DNA from: Pleodorina starrii
Lineage: Eukaryota > Chlorophyta > Chlorophyceae > Chlamydomonadales > Volvocaceae
DNA length: 64,000 nt
Reading direction: 5' to 3'
NCBI GenBank assembly: GCA_030267565.1
Contig: BRXU01000019.1
Span: 2,406,501-2,470,500 of the forward strand
The position numbers were made by a program, and so were the translations under genes. Below, in pieces: positions 22,653 through 35,000 of this stretch (its first letter is position 1; each line of letters begins with the position of its first letter). The notes below the pieces were generated by a model. That model was given only the letters and a program-made list of their open reading frames with translations, was not told the DNA's origin and did no database searches.

Positions 22653-25473
22653 AATTTCGGTCGCTTACGCCGGCGGCGCCGAAAGCATATTGGGTTGAGA
22701 GCGGGTAGCGGTGATGGGAGCCCAGGCCCAGCTAGGGGCCTCTACCCACTAGGGCTGTGGCGTGGTGAGTGAAGAGGGCCAGGAGGGAACCTGCAGTCGT
22801 GTAACGGGCGAAGGGAGGCAGGGCATCTTGGACGTTGCGACATTAGGGGCATTGCGTGCGTTTCTGGCGTTTTCTGTTTTATTTGTCGAAATTCGACTTT
22901 AGCTTTGGATATCTGAATTCTATCGCACGTCCATCCTGTCAGGTCAGCTCAGCAAGTGAGTAGTTACGAAAGAGGGCAGTGCTGCGACATAATGTGCCGT
23001 CGATACATCCAAACACTGTTACGCAATGCCATTACCTACGTACCTTTCCTTCTTATTTATGCTCGGCCCTGCTTTGACAGTTCGCAGGGCAAGAGGCTTT
23101 GCCTGGACGCTGGACCGTTGTACCGCCTTCAGCGCCTGACTGCAAATGGCTACAAGTACCTGGCATCCCGAGCGCTCTTTTATACAGTACTAACCCCGAT
23201 GAAAGTTTTCGCTGTACAGTTTGTGGTTCTGCGCAGCTTCTCGCTGTGCAAGTGCCGTAGCGGCGATAAGGCGGGCTGGCTCGGTGTGCTGCAGACCTTA
23301 AGCTTGTTCGGGATGTATAATTGCGGCAGCCCGATCCGACATTCCTAAAGCTGCTGTGTCCTGGATCCTCTCATTTTCCAGAGTGAGGTAGCGTTACGGA
23401 AACGGGCCAAGCGCCTTCCCGCGCGCGCGCCCCCCTTCCCCGCCGCGTCCAGCCCGGTGGAAGAGGGTGGTGGGTGGAAGCCTGTGGAACACCTTGCGAT
23501 GCGGTTCGCGGGTAGCGGTGATCGACCATGCATTCGTGGATAAAAGCTTCAATTTTACGTTTTTTTGTTTACCTGTCAGACGCTAATTGAATGGAGCCGG
23601 ATCCCGGCACCCTGATCTCCCCTGAGACCGATTACGGGTATGCGGAAGTACAAAGATACTAACACATTACGCAAGCTCTGTTGTGCATGATACTTTATAA
23701 CAACATTATATTTTAAACACACATCATGGAAAATATTCCGCATCTGATTTTCCTGGGAGCTATTTCCTATCCATACAGTACTGGCCCTGTCTACAGGTGT
23801 CTACGTAACCTTATCAACCTTCCGTGCGGCAACGCACTTATTAACGCACCAAGCGCTGTATCATCCGAAGGGCACTCGAAACCGTGCCATAGGAAGGTGC
23901 GAACAAGTAACGATGTGTAGCCATTGCATTGCGCCAAGAGATGGACATACTTGAGACACCGCAGCAACATCTACACGGTTCGGCCACTCGATTCGATAGG
24001 TTACACATCCTCAGCCGTTGAGAACCGCATGACATGTGGGGTGCGACAAACGATCTGGATCTGGATCTTAGACCCTGGCGCCCACCCACATGTCGTTTCA
24101 TTACGAAGAAACTGGCTGCGAGTACGTTTTATCCGCTGATCGAGTTTATTTCGAGTTTAATTCGAGCGTATTTATCGAGCTGAAGCGCTCATGCTTGGAG
24201 CCTGTCCGGCCGTCCGCCTTGCGAGAGGCGTTACGAGCGGGCGGTGTAAGCGCCTCGTTCGATCGCCGCGTCCCTACTTCGACCCTGCAGTCGACCATGA
24301 ATATCGAGCCAACAACCAGCGCTATATTACAGCTGTAAACAGTGCAGTAGTTATCCAACCATGCGTTCCAGCTGTGAGCTAAGGTCTGCTTTGCCGTGCT
24401 TCCGCCAGTAGGCACCAGTCGCGTTAGTCCATCGTCCCTCAACCCATCTTCGCCTGACAAGACCGCACCCGGCCCCGGCATCATTTCGATTATTTACAGA
24501 GGAGCTGGATAACAGCTATATAGTGCGATCGCATGACGGCTTCATCCGCGCAGTCGTTCACGCTACCTGCCTGGTAACTTAACCGCTGCGGCGGAACTCC
24601 AATTGCAGCTCATAACATATGTAAAAATTGAAATACATTCATCAGTAATATGTTTAGCAATCTTGTGAATGCGCTGAGCGTGTGACGTCGGCCGCACGCA
24701 GGCTTCTGCCCGCAATCACCTTGGCTGCGTGCGTGGGTGGTTCTGGAGTGGCGTGGTCTGACCTCTGGACCCACCATCGCGGAAACAGCAACCGCGCCCG
24801 CGCCGGCCATGGAAACGGTCATCCTCATTCCCAAGCAAGGACAGCTCAGCGCCGAAACACAGTCGGCTATTATTCAAGCAAAAGAACACCGTGGGTGCCT
24901 CCTCACGACTTGGCGTGCGTGCGTGGGGTCGTGCGCCACGCCTTTTGGTTGTCCAGCTCATGCAGCGGTGAGGCTGAATGCGTAGCGCATGTGCGCGTCC
25001 CTATCCACAGCGTGTGTCACTGTGTCTCCTTGTGTCTCTGTGCATGCATGCGTCTGGTGAAATGTCCGGGGGTTAGAGCGTCCGGGAGAACGCTCGCCCC
25101 CAACATACGAACTTGCATGTAACTTGCCGTCTACCACCCAACGAACTACGAGACAACCTGCCAGGGCAAGCTCAAAAACGTAACCTGTCGCGCGTTGCTC
25201 ACGAGATTGGCAACCACGCCCAAAACGTCAATGAAGCATCGTTGCAGTCGATTGGTTATTTTTTTCCGCTGATGAGGCTTGCAGGCTAAATAGCTACATA
25301 CGTTACAAGACACTTGTACGACACCTGTACGACGAAAGCGGCCTTCTCGCCTCATTCCTCGAAGCCGAAGGCCGGCGGATGCTGTGAAGACCTAAGCTGT
25401 AGCTGGAGTACTGCCTGCCACTTGCAATCACTACCGTCGCCATCGCCGCCGTTGGCATTGCCGCTATTACGAA
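22653..25473. other. No confident gene; less GC-rich, repeat-bearing segment
   Basis: Short frames occur at 22956-23348 and 24737-24985 on the plus strand. The latter includes a plausible exon-like stretch (ETVILIPKQGQLSAETQS) but no partner exons or family could be recognised. A 45-bp repeat copy lies at 24493-24537. Confidence 0.4.
24493..24537. repeat. 45-bp dispersed repeat, copy 1
   Basis: Nearly identical to 30487-30531. Both contain ACAGAGGAGCTGGATAACAG and the palindrome GCGATCGC. It may be the end of a degenerate mobile element. Confidence 0.75.
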
Positions 25474-26241
25474 CTAATATCGGCCGCTGTTACCGCCGCC
25501 ATTGTCGATGCCGCCGTCGTCGCTATTGTAATAATCATAGTCATAGTCGTAGTCGCCCATCATAGCACCCGCAACAAAGCCAGGGCTACGTGGCGGGCGC
25601 GGGGGGCGGCGTGGCGGGCACGGCGGCGGGCGCGGCGGTGGTGATGGGCTTGGGGGATTCGGGGAGGGCGGCGGTGGGCGTGGGGGATTAGGGGAGGGCG
25701 GCGGTGGCCTGGGTGGTGGTGGGCTGGGAGATGGTGGGCGGGGGGCTGCGGGCTGGGTGGCGGGGGACGGGGAGGCGGCGGGCTGGGGGGCGGTGGGCTG
25801 GGGGGCGGGCTTTTCGGCGGTGAGGGCTTCGGCGGTCTGGGGATTGGCGGCTCGGGGCTCGGAGGAGGAGGGTTGGGCGGTGGCGGGCTGGGGGGCGGGG
25901 GAAGGGGCGGGGTTGGGCTGGGGGGAGGCGGATTGGGAGGTGGCGGGCTGGGCGGTGGAGGGTGCGGCGGCGGGGGGCTAGGCGGCGGACTGGGCAGCGG
26001 GCTGGGTGGTGGCGGCTTGGGAGGTGGCGGGCTTGGTGGCGCAGGGCTCGGGGGACGGGGGCTGGTCGGCGGCGGGCGAGGCGGCGGCGGGCTGGGGCTC
26101 GGGGACTTGGGGGAGGGAGGCAGCCTAGAGGGGAGGAAGGGGGCAGGGGCGGGGAGTCTGGGGGCGGGGTGCCGGGGTTGTTGGGCATGGAGCCATCTGA
26201 GACGACTATCCCAGTGCCGGCCCTCTTGGCCTCACATCCAC
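25474..26241 (-). pseudogene. Proline-rich matrix-protein 3' part with several frameshifts
   Basis: An exon starting after TTTGGCAG (26241) opens with GGCEAKR, placed as GGYANN is in the hydroxyproline-rich gene exon 2, and runs into SPPP-type sequence. The frame must change near 26125 and again in a C-rich stretch near 25740 to stay proline-rich and reach the end, which is Gly/Tyr/Asp-rich (MGDYDYDYDYYNSDDGG) with a TAG at 25476-25474. No signal-peptide exon is found in the 700 bases upstream on this strand and there is no catalytic domain. It is most simply a decayed paralogue of the wall-protein tails at 12-13 kb and 19-22 kb; sequencing errors in C-runs could account for some breaks. Confidence 0.6.
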
Positions 26242-28690
26242 CTGCCAAACGACAGAAGCACAAGGGGAAATACTGATAAGACTTTGCTTTGGGTTGGAGT
26301 CCTTGGAGAGGGGAGAAAGCTCCGTGCAGCAAAGCAGCGGCCCGAGGCATAAAGTGTGGGAATTGAGTCAAGGAACAGCACCCTCAAAGACGGCGCCCTC
26401 TGCCGCCGTCTGCAATCAGAGCGGCTGTATGTGCCGGACAACGTAAAGCACGGGCGTGCGTAATCGTAGGGTTACTATACGAGGACTGCTGCTATCGGGG
26501 GATGGGGCGGTTCGGGTGGGACCGCGTAGGAACGTGACCGCGATGACGATTGGCCTGCAAAGGAGAGAGGCCGGAATGCCGTGTGAGGCGCTCTTTGGTA
26601 TGTTCCGTATTGGTTGTTCAGAAACATAGCAGAGTAAAGCGCAAGCTTGGCTGGCCACGACACGAAAGACAAGCCTGGCGCTAGGCAGGCAAGCGAACGA
26701 ATTCCTCCAACATTTGCGGCACAGCTTACCTATTGTATATGTTCTCAACTGCTTTGTATAACGGTTCCGGGGCAAACTATGTATCGTCTTGCCCCGACCT
26801 TCCGGACCGCTATATGCAGCGGCGTTCCGGGTGGCAACTTACACCGACATCATTTGTTTGTGGACCACTATGTCCTTTGGGCATGCACAACTTTTTTTAT
26901 TTTATGAGGTCAGATGAGGTTGTCGTTACGTTCCGTAAGGGCCGGCAAAATAAGGGGTGGGCCATCCAGCGAAGGCTGTTTCAGACTGCCTTCGAGAACT
27001 GACTCCGGTGGCCGGCTAAGGACATTTGGAGGTTTAATATAATAAATATAATTCGCGTGTATATTCGCTAAGAGAAGCGGCTTGTCCTGTCAGTCGTGCC
27101 TGACTAAGCGCTCTGTCTGTCTCCAGCTCACGTTCCGGTACCGGTAGTACCGGCCTCCCAAGCAAATCTCGCACTCACGCTCGCACGCATGGACGTCTGA
27201 AGAATCACCGAAACTTAGCCCCTGGAGCCCGTAATGTTTGTTCATTATCGTTATCGAAGTATGAGTAAATTATATGCATGAATCCGTTTCCGTGTGTCAA
27301 CACCGTTGGGCCATGCTGGGGGGGAGGGGCTGCCGCTCCCCTCCCCCAGACCCCCTTCCCCCCGCTGGTGGGGGGCGGGGGGCTGTTGCCCCCCATCCCC
27401 CCACACCCCCCTTCCCCCGGGCCGTCCTTGTAGCAGTGTCGCAACGTTCATGACGTAAATCAAGGAGCAGCCGCGGGGATGGTAGTGCTTAGTGCCTGCT
27501 GTGGATGGCCCTGCTATTGCCACTTAGGAAAATCATTGATGCATTAGCAGGGCGGTTGCCATATCCCTTAAAACTACTATCTCTCACGAACTATCATTGC
27601 AGATTAGGAGTATCGTCTCAGATGTCGACCATTATTGTCAACGTCAGTAAGATCACGCTCGTCAAATATTGTGTGGGTGCGTGTTTCAAAACCGACGGGA
27701 TCATTTTGTCTCCCATATCGACTGTTAATGCGATCACTCAATTCAAATACTGTGCCGGTGTTACACAGTGATCGGAACAGCAAAACAGACGGGATCATTC
27801 CTATCGTACGCATGCGGCCGGCAATCGGAGATCCGCAAATTTTAACGTCAACCCATTTGAATTTCACATCATTTACGCGTCCTCATGCCAGTTGTCATTG
27901 CGGGGATGTGTCAAATCGTTATACGCGATGCCGTACAGTAATGATGTCCTACATTACGGGCCCCTCCGTGGGTGCCCCTGGGGTAGGATGAACAGTCCGT
28001 CTAGCATGTACGGCTAGCAACCGATATGACCATCGGTTCCCCTTGTAATCCTTGCATTCTAAATAACTTCTAAAAGGTCAATTAGACATACAAGTCTGTG
28101 TATTTAAATTGCAGCTTTAATATAAAGCTCCTCGATCGACGCGAGAGAGGCGGGAGCGAAAGAGCCCAGAAGAGCCCAATCTGGCCCAAAATGCCGAAAA
28201 TATCTTATTGACATGGGTCACGGAGATCTTGACGAACAATGTTTTTAGTTCTTGCTCGGGATCCTCTTGTCTGAGGTGTGGTCCCCCCCTCCCGGAAGAC
28301 CAGGGCCCCGGAACAGAATCCAGCCAACCAACTACGGCAGGGCAAAGCGCACGAATCAAAATAGTTATTACTTCTATCGATAGCTTTTATTTACCGCAAA
28401 GCAGGCATAGCCTGGGATAAGGCAGCCGGTGAATGCGGGACAAAGGTCACACAATTACACAATGTCACATGAACGAGCGACTGAGGTTGGGCGCTTGAGA
28501 ATTAGTAAAGATAGCAAACGCACAACATTAAGGTACGTATGCAGATGGTTGGGTGCGCACTTGACTCCGAGCCTCTACGAGGTCGTCCCGACGGGCGCGA
28601 ATGATGCCCCAGTCCGCGCTTCCTGGGCAACCAGAGCCCCAAAACGAATAGTAGAGGATGAATCCAGAACGAATAGATGATAGGAACGCC
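26242..28690. other. No gene seen
   Basis: Only short frames without recognisable character. A GC-rich hairpin-forming block is at 27311-27420 and a direct repeat of GACGGGATCATT occurs at about 27696 and 27789. Composition is more AT-rich than the gene-bearing parts of the window. Confidence 0.4.
27311..27420. repeat. GC-rich G/C-tract block with hairpin
   Basis: GGGGAGGGG (27321-27329) pairs with CCCCTCCCC (27338-27346), followed by alternating runs of C and G that can form further stems. It stands out sharply from AT-richer surroundings. Confidence 0.6.
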
Positions 28691-29468
28691 TCACCTGGAA
28701 CCCTCACAACGGAGGCCTACCTCCCATGAAGGCTTGCCGCCGTGCTTGCACCGATAGTAGCGGGCGACGACCCCGCCTGCGTGCTTCTGGCTTTGGATGG
28801 AGTAGCTTGCACGAGTCTCCAGCTGCAGCTGGTCCAGGAATGATGCTGCTGCTGGCCAGTCCTGAAGAGTACCCGTGATCTTGTTGCCTGGCAACACCAG
28901 CATGCTCTCCAGTAAGGAGCAGCACGCTGGGATACAGGGTTTGGGAGGAGGTGGGCCTTCCGAAGGGGGTGGCGGTCCGCCCTGCACGGTGTGCCCAAGC
29001 CCGGCACCCACTGCAGACTGAGGCTCCGGTGGTTGCTGTATGGGTTGGTTTCCTGCCGGCTCGGGTACAGTGAGGCCCGGCTGGGAGGTAGACGCTGGGA
29101 ACCATTCCTCCACCTGACGCCCGTACACGGAAAGAAAAGCTGCACCTCTGCGCGTGCTTAATGAAAGTTAAGAGTCTGTACGTTTCGACAGGTGTCCTGG
29201 TGCGTGTCGTGGCCCGTGGGTCTCAGACGTACTTGTCCAGACATCGCTGAAGCAGTGCGTCGAGCTCTGGACGGGATGTGACCACAGGCACCTCGAATTC
29301 GCGTCGGGCTTTATCGCTGCGGAATGTCGCTGTGGGCAGCACCAGGCCCGCGCCCTTGTACTTGGACAACCGCTTGTCTAATGCATCGTCGGTGTAAGTA
29401 GGGAACTGTACACGCAAGATATCCTTTGCTTTAACTCCTTTATCGGTCTTCACCACTTTCGGCGTCAT
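28691..29468 (-). pseudogene. Unrecognised two-part gene fragment
   Basis: Two neighbouring stretches on this strand look like real protein. The first (29468 to about 29225) starts MTPKVVKTDKGVKAKDILRV and is a charged, helical sequence ending near a GTACGT that could be a donor. The second (about 29115-28691) has a Pro/Gln-rich linker followed by YSIQSQKHAG and ARYYRCKHGGK, a basic Cys/His-containing segment that recalls the N-terminal DNA-binding parts of some transposases, and ends near a GTGAGG donor-like site. The two cannot be joined with confidence and no downstream exon is seen. It may be a remnant of a DNA transposon or an unknown gene; no function is assigned. Confidence 0.35.
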
Positions 29469-30289
29469 AGCGGACTGCGCTCGACGGGTCAAAGCATTGC
29501 GCGCGAATATTGAGTTTCGCAGCCAGTGGGAAATGCCCCCGAGCGTTTGTACTAGAGCTTTGCAAAGTTGAGATGTAGTTGGCCGACATAGCTTTGGCGA
29601 AATGGGGTTCAGTTTCCACAATGTTGAACGTACGAGCACCCGCAAAGTATGGTTCGAAAGGTCGTGCACCGTTCGCCCTTTTTTTGGCACACATCGATAG
29701 AAGAACGTATAAAAGTTTAAGTAGTGCATAGAGAAGTGCGGTATCTTGGAGTTTTGGGGGGGCAGGGACCCTCACCCGGCGGACTGAACGGATTGCTTCC
29801 CTTGAAACATTCTTCCCGCGACAACACCACAGCAGCTCTGCTAGCCGGTCCGATCGTCTTGACGCTATCACTATTACAAAGGTTGCAAGGAGCAAACCAT
29901 GAGGGGCAAACTGCTGGTTGTTGGACGCCAAGCCGCAAATTGTACGCACGATGCAGCCCTATGCAGCGGTCTTCTGCGGGCCGCCCAACAAGTCCAGTCG
30001 GCAACCTAGGGGATGGACTTCTACATTCCCTGTCCTAATGTTATAGCAGTCAAGCCTCCCCTACGGCGAATACCTCAGTAGCGAAGCCTGTGCACTCTCG
30101 TCGGCAACTGCACGTCGTCGCTACCCTCGCAAACAGTTCCGCTGTCCTTCTATTGGCAAGTCAGCATGCGTGATGTGTAAATGATACACTCCATGTCTAC
30201 TGTCAAGTAACTTCAGCCAATGCGCTGGCCGGAAGAGTTGCACAGTGCCGAGACGGCGCGCGATGCTAAACATGGGTCGGATTGCTGAA

Positions 30290-30380
30290 GCCGCAGGCAT
30301 TTGAGATATAAAGCTATGGCTGCCTATCAGCAGGAATGTCGATGCGACACTCTCACAGTTGACGCCCTCGCCGCTCGCTT
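30290..30380. repeat. Diverged direct repeat, copy 1
   Basis: Shares TATCAGCAGGAATGTCG, then ACACTCTCACA and ACGCCCTCGCCG, with 30735-30812, preceded by a related AAAGCT-TGGCTG stretch. On the minus strand both copies encode STFLLI-(G/D)-S-(H/Q)-SFI, so they may come from one old coding repeat. Confidence 0.7.
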
Positions 30381-30486
30381 TGGAAATGCCGTATTTCGGT
30401 CGATGCTGGTCGATGCGCACATGCACCCGACGGGATGACGCGCTTCGCGCGGCGCCGGCAGGCCTTGATAACGACTCGGCTAATTA

Positions 30487-30531
30487 ATTACAGAGGAGCT
30501 GGATAACAGCTACATAGTGCGATCGCACGAC
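30487..30531. repeat. 45-bp dispersed repeat, copy 2
   Basis: Matches 24493-24537 with about three differences and lies between the two copies of the longer direct repeat. Confidence 0.75.
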
Positions 30532-30734
30532 TCTGTGGGTCTAATGTTCAATAGAACATCTAGACCAGGCCACTAACCAATTCACTGGCGAATTCGCCTC
30601 ATTGGAAAGGGATCCCACTCTGTGAGATGAAAGTCTTCGACTACGTGTGCCAATTCCGATTCCCTGAAACGAAACGGTACCCAGGCTAGCGAAGGGGGAG
30701 GCAAAAGGGAATCGGAGTCAAGGACTCGGCTAGC

Positions 30735-30812
30735 AGGCATTTCGGGAAAAATAAAGCTCTGGCTGTCTATCAGCAGGAATGTCGACACTCTCACATTTCA
30801 CGCCCTCGCCGC
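30735..30812. repeat. Diverged direct repeat, copy 2
   Basis: Second copy of the 30290-30380 sequence, about 445 bases downstream and in the same orientation. Confidence 0.7.
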
Positions 30813-30897
30813 CCTAGCACTCAACTTAACCCGTACGGATTTAGTGGGGCCCCGCCCTTTTTCCGGCTTCAAGGAAGCCGACACAAACCCCTTGTCG

Positions 30898-31262
30898 TTG
30901 GCTGCCGACTGCACCGTCTCGGCCATGTTTCCGCAATACGGTCCTACGACTTCGCCTCCGCCTGGGTTCGCTCAGCTCTTTAATGGGCCGCATTCCCAAG
31001 CCTGGCTGACTCCAGGCGCCTCGCCCGCGTATCACCACCATGGCGGTGGTCAAGTTCCGCTGGGCGGCGGCGCGCCACATGCAATAGGTGTTCCGCCGCA
31101 ATAACACCTCGACCACCGCCATTCTGATACGCGGGCGAGGCGCTTGGAGTCAGCCCGGCTTGTGAACGCGGCCCGTTGAAGAACTGAGCGAACCCAGGCG
31201 GAGGCGAAGTCGTAGGACCATATTGCGGGAACATAGCGGAGGCGGTGGAGTCGGCAGCCAAA
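30898..31262. repeat. Imperfect inverted repeat, ~152-bp arms
   Basis: Arms 30898-31050 and 31111-31262 are reverse complements at an estimated 85 percent, around a spacer of about 60 bases. Both arms encode the same peptide on opposite strands (AMFPQYGPTTSPPPGFAQ, then a variable end); the right arm is preceded by a start codon and hydrophobic leader. The arms have diverged with substitutions spread over all positions. Confidence 0.88.
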
Positions 31263-32040
31263 ACCGCCAAAACCAGGCCGAGTAACAGCATCTTGCTTAA
31301 CGTCTGAACGCCAGTCGCCGAATGATGGTGCGGTTATAGTACGCACTCAACCCGATGGATCTTGCTGAAGAGCTGAAAGCACAGCGGATAGTAAGATAAC
31401 CGTCGAAACGCGCCGAAGGCGCGGGACCTGCCTGTTGTTCAGCGCGTGCTGAAGAACATAACAAGATAAGAAATCAGCCGCAACGCGCAATCTTTAAGCA
31501 GTCCTGAGAACACGGACCGCGGGCCGAACAGTCGTACCAGGTCGTACAACTGCCGGCCCCGTGGCCTTTACACCTAACTAACCCAGCTTACTCCAACGCA
31601 ACATCGCCTGACGCGCGATGCTATCCGGTGTCATGCACATGCGGTGTGCACAAGTGGCGCATGTGCATGGCCAGGCATGGCTGCTGTGCATGGCATAAGG
31701 TGGCCGTTCCATGTTCCATCCATCCACGCACCTCGTCATAACGCTTTATTTCAATGCTTGATCGCATTGTTGCCAGCAGTTATCTCAGCATGCCCGTTCT
31801 GCGTTCGCAGGTTCAAATGTTTAACATTGCCACATAGAAGGTGCAAGGGAGTTCGGTTAGAGGCCTGCCATCGGCTCCCCCGGGTTGGGTTTTGACCTGG
31901 TCTGAAGGCTTTAAAATACAGGGAGACCTTTGGCCCGTATGATAAGTGTTATGCGACACTGTTCATCCGCTACGCCCGCTGTCGAACTATGTCGCGAGAA
32001 GCTGTGCCAGTCGTCGGGCGCTGGTTATGTCCCACCAAAA

Positions 32041-35000
32041 ATGGCTGACGCGGGTCAGACTGAGGGCAAGCTCCTTGCGGAAAGAAAATTATCAATTTTC
32101 AATATCAAAGCAAGGTCCATGGCCGAAGTTGCCAAGACTTTGGCGCTGCCTCAGGCAGCTACCGGGCCCAGTCGGGACGGGCCCCGCTGGCCGCAAGGTA
32201 AGTGCCGGAACAAGAAGAATCCCAACATCCTCGCCTATATATCCACATATCAGCCATTTACGGAACCTTAATCATTTATCACCGGATAGAGCTATTAAAG
32301 AGGGAAGTGGCTGTGAAGCCCCGCCCTGCAAGCAAACGAATTCGAATGGCGACTCATGAGCTGGTTAAGTTTCCACGGACACCTCATTTGGACGATATGG
32401 GGGCAGTGACTCGAGATGATCTCGTTATGGCTAAGGCGGACGCTTTGGGCATGCTTTCCCGTGGAGTGGTCATTGGTGAGAATTGGACGGTGCAAATCAG
32501 CAATGCCAATGGATGCCAATTGAGATGAACATGGGAGTTAGGTGAATACATATTATTTGATAACATGCAGAAGAGAAGGTCGACGGGGCAAACCTGGGAA
32601 TTTCATTTGGAACCCTCGATGGGCCACCTCGGTGCCAGAAACGCGGTCACTGGGTAACGCATCAGAGCGAACAACAATTTGTCAAGCTGGAGTCCTGGCT
32701 TTCCCTTCATGCGGAAGGATTACGAAAAGCCCTGGGTGAGTGAAGGGTTTCGGGGCCGCGACTGGCTGCCCTCGATTGCGTCCCCTGCAAGAAACAATCC
32801 TTACTTATTTCCTACTCTGCACAAAAAGTGTTATTCCCTTCCCCAAATTCACACCTGAGCAGGCACGCAGTACATACTGTACGGCGAATGGGTCGCTGCA
32901 CGCCACAGCGTTCCATACGACGCGCTCCCAGACTGGTTTCTCGCGTTCGATGTGTACGACAAGCAGGCATCAAGATTTCTGAGCAGGTAAGGTTATCCAA
33001 CCGAAAGAACCTGGTGTTACGGCTCGGACATCGGGCTTCAGGAATGTGTGAGCTGGCCCCTGACCTTGATGGCCTCCACCGCCCAACAAACCCAACAATC
33101 ATCTGTACGACTTATTTTCCGTACCCAACGACCCGCAGCCGCCGGCGGGACGAGCTGCTGCGGCCCACCGGTGTACGGACGGTGCCCGGCGTCGCGGCGG
33201 CGCCGGGACGCGCCTTCCAGGGGCCCGACGCGCTGGACGCTGTACGGCAGCTCGTACTGGGGCTTCGGAGCGCGCTGTGCGTTCCGGGATCAGCCCAGTG
33301 GGCGGAAGGGGTGTACCTCCGGGTCGAGGACGGCGGCTGGCTGGTGGCGAGGGCCAAGGTCGTACACCCGGCCTTCCGACAGGTGCGTTGTACGGCATTG
33401 TACGGCAGTGCACGACGACAAGGAGACGACAAAGATGGATGCCCCTCGCACGACCACATGCGTGTTGGGTCACGGCATGTTCCTTGCTCCGGTGCACAGC
33501 CTTGGTGGTGTTACTCGCATTGTGTCAGCGCATTGGTTGTCTCAGTGGGCGCGATCGAGGGCCTCGGAACGTCGGAAGGGGGTAAATGCAGCGGGCCCGC
33601 GGGCCCTTCGTGCCCTGCAGCGCATGTCGACCCCTGAAAGGGCGGCGCGGCACCCTAACGGAGGTGGGGCCCTCTGCACCGTCTCGCTGTCACGCAGGCC
33701 ATTGAAGGACCAAGTGGAGGTGGAGGCGGGGGCGGAGGCATGCACTGGAGCAAGCGCTCAGTCCAGTGGAATCGCCTGCGGCCTGATCTGTGGCACCAGT
33801 CGGATCCAGATCTGGAAGATCCAGATGTGGACGAGCAAGTCACCACGCACGATCCAGACACGGAAGAGGGCCGGCACGCGGATCTGGCGGCGGCGGCGGC
33901 GGTACGGCGAGACCCAGCGGCATCGACGCCGGCGGCTGCGTTTCCCGCCGCCGCCGGGGAGGCGGATGGCAACTCAGCGGAAGCCGCATCGTCGGGGGGA
34001 ACGCCCTCTGCGACGCTGACGGCGACCACAAGGATGGCGGCGGCGGCGGCGGTGGCGGCGGCGGCGGCGGCGACGGCGGGGGGTTCCGGCAGCGACGGCG
34101 CTGGAGCAGCGGCGGCGGCGCGGCTGCACTTGGCCGGTGGCGGCCAGTACGTGTCGTTGATGGGCGACGCCTTGGATGCCGTGGCTGACAGCGCACTCCA
34201 CCGCGTCCAGGGTTTTATGGTGCCTCCGGGGCACGTCGCAAACAGGTGCGGCAGCGGCGGCGGAGGCGGCGGAGGCACCGGTGGCGGCGACATGTTTCCG
34301 AACCTCGGGAGTCTGCTCCCGCATCCGAGATCCGACCGACCGCCTGCGTTGCCGTATACGGTCCAAAGTCATAGTGTCGTACAGTCCAACGGATTCGGGA
34401 GAGGGCGAAACCGGTCGCTTCTTTGGTTGGCTGTTTGGTTGGTTCATGTGTCTGTCTACGGCAGCCTTGTCCGCTTCAATTCATTCCGGGTCTTTTGTTA
34501 CGAAAGGGCAGCGTTTTATTCCGCTTGCGTGCGTGGCTGACGTACACGTTGGCCCTGTCTGCATGTGTGTGTGTGTGTGCGTGTGTGTGTATGTGTGTGT
34601 ACGGCAGGGTGCTCCGAGACGGCCCCCGCCACCACATCACGCTCGTCACACGGCCCGAGATGACCGAGCTCCGGAACCAGTACGGCTTGGAGCCGCAGGA
34701 GGTGTACGACAGAGTCCTGGCCGTGGTAAGAGCTCCCTCCTTAGGCGCGGAGCATGTCTTACTGACGAGTTCTTCTGCAGGCGCTTGTGTAGCCTACGGC
34801 GCTACGGGCCATCCTTACTGCCTATCTGTTCTCCGTGAGGCTGGAAGCTTCTTGACATGACATGACATGGCGTGTGGCGTGATGTGACGTGGATTCCAGT
34901 ACTGTCTCAACTCTCTTCGGCCCGGCACCGCAAACCGTACGGCCCTCAAGCGTGTGGACTCTACTCCATCCATCCATTCCTTAACACCCGAAGCGTTTGC

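Larger units (their letters stand above)
29469..32040. other. No confident gene; direct and inverted repeats
   Basis: Apart from the repeats listed separately, there is only one small secretory-looking frame on the minus strand (from 31291, MLLLGLVLAVLA) at the edge of the inverted repeat. The block looks like accumulated mobile-element debris. Confidence 0.4.

Noticed and set aside
22956..23348. 130-codon frame on the plus strand
   Set aside because: Composition resembles random translation of this AT-richer block; no family resemblance or neighbouring exon.
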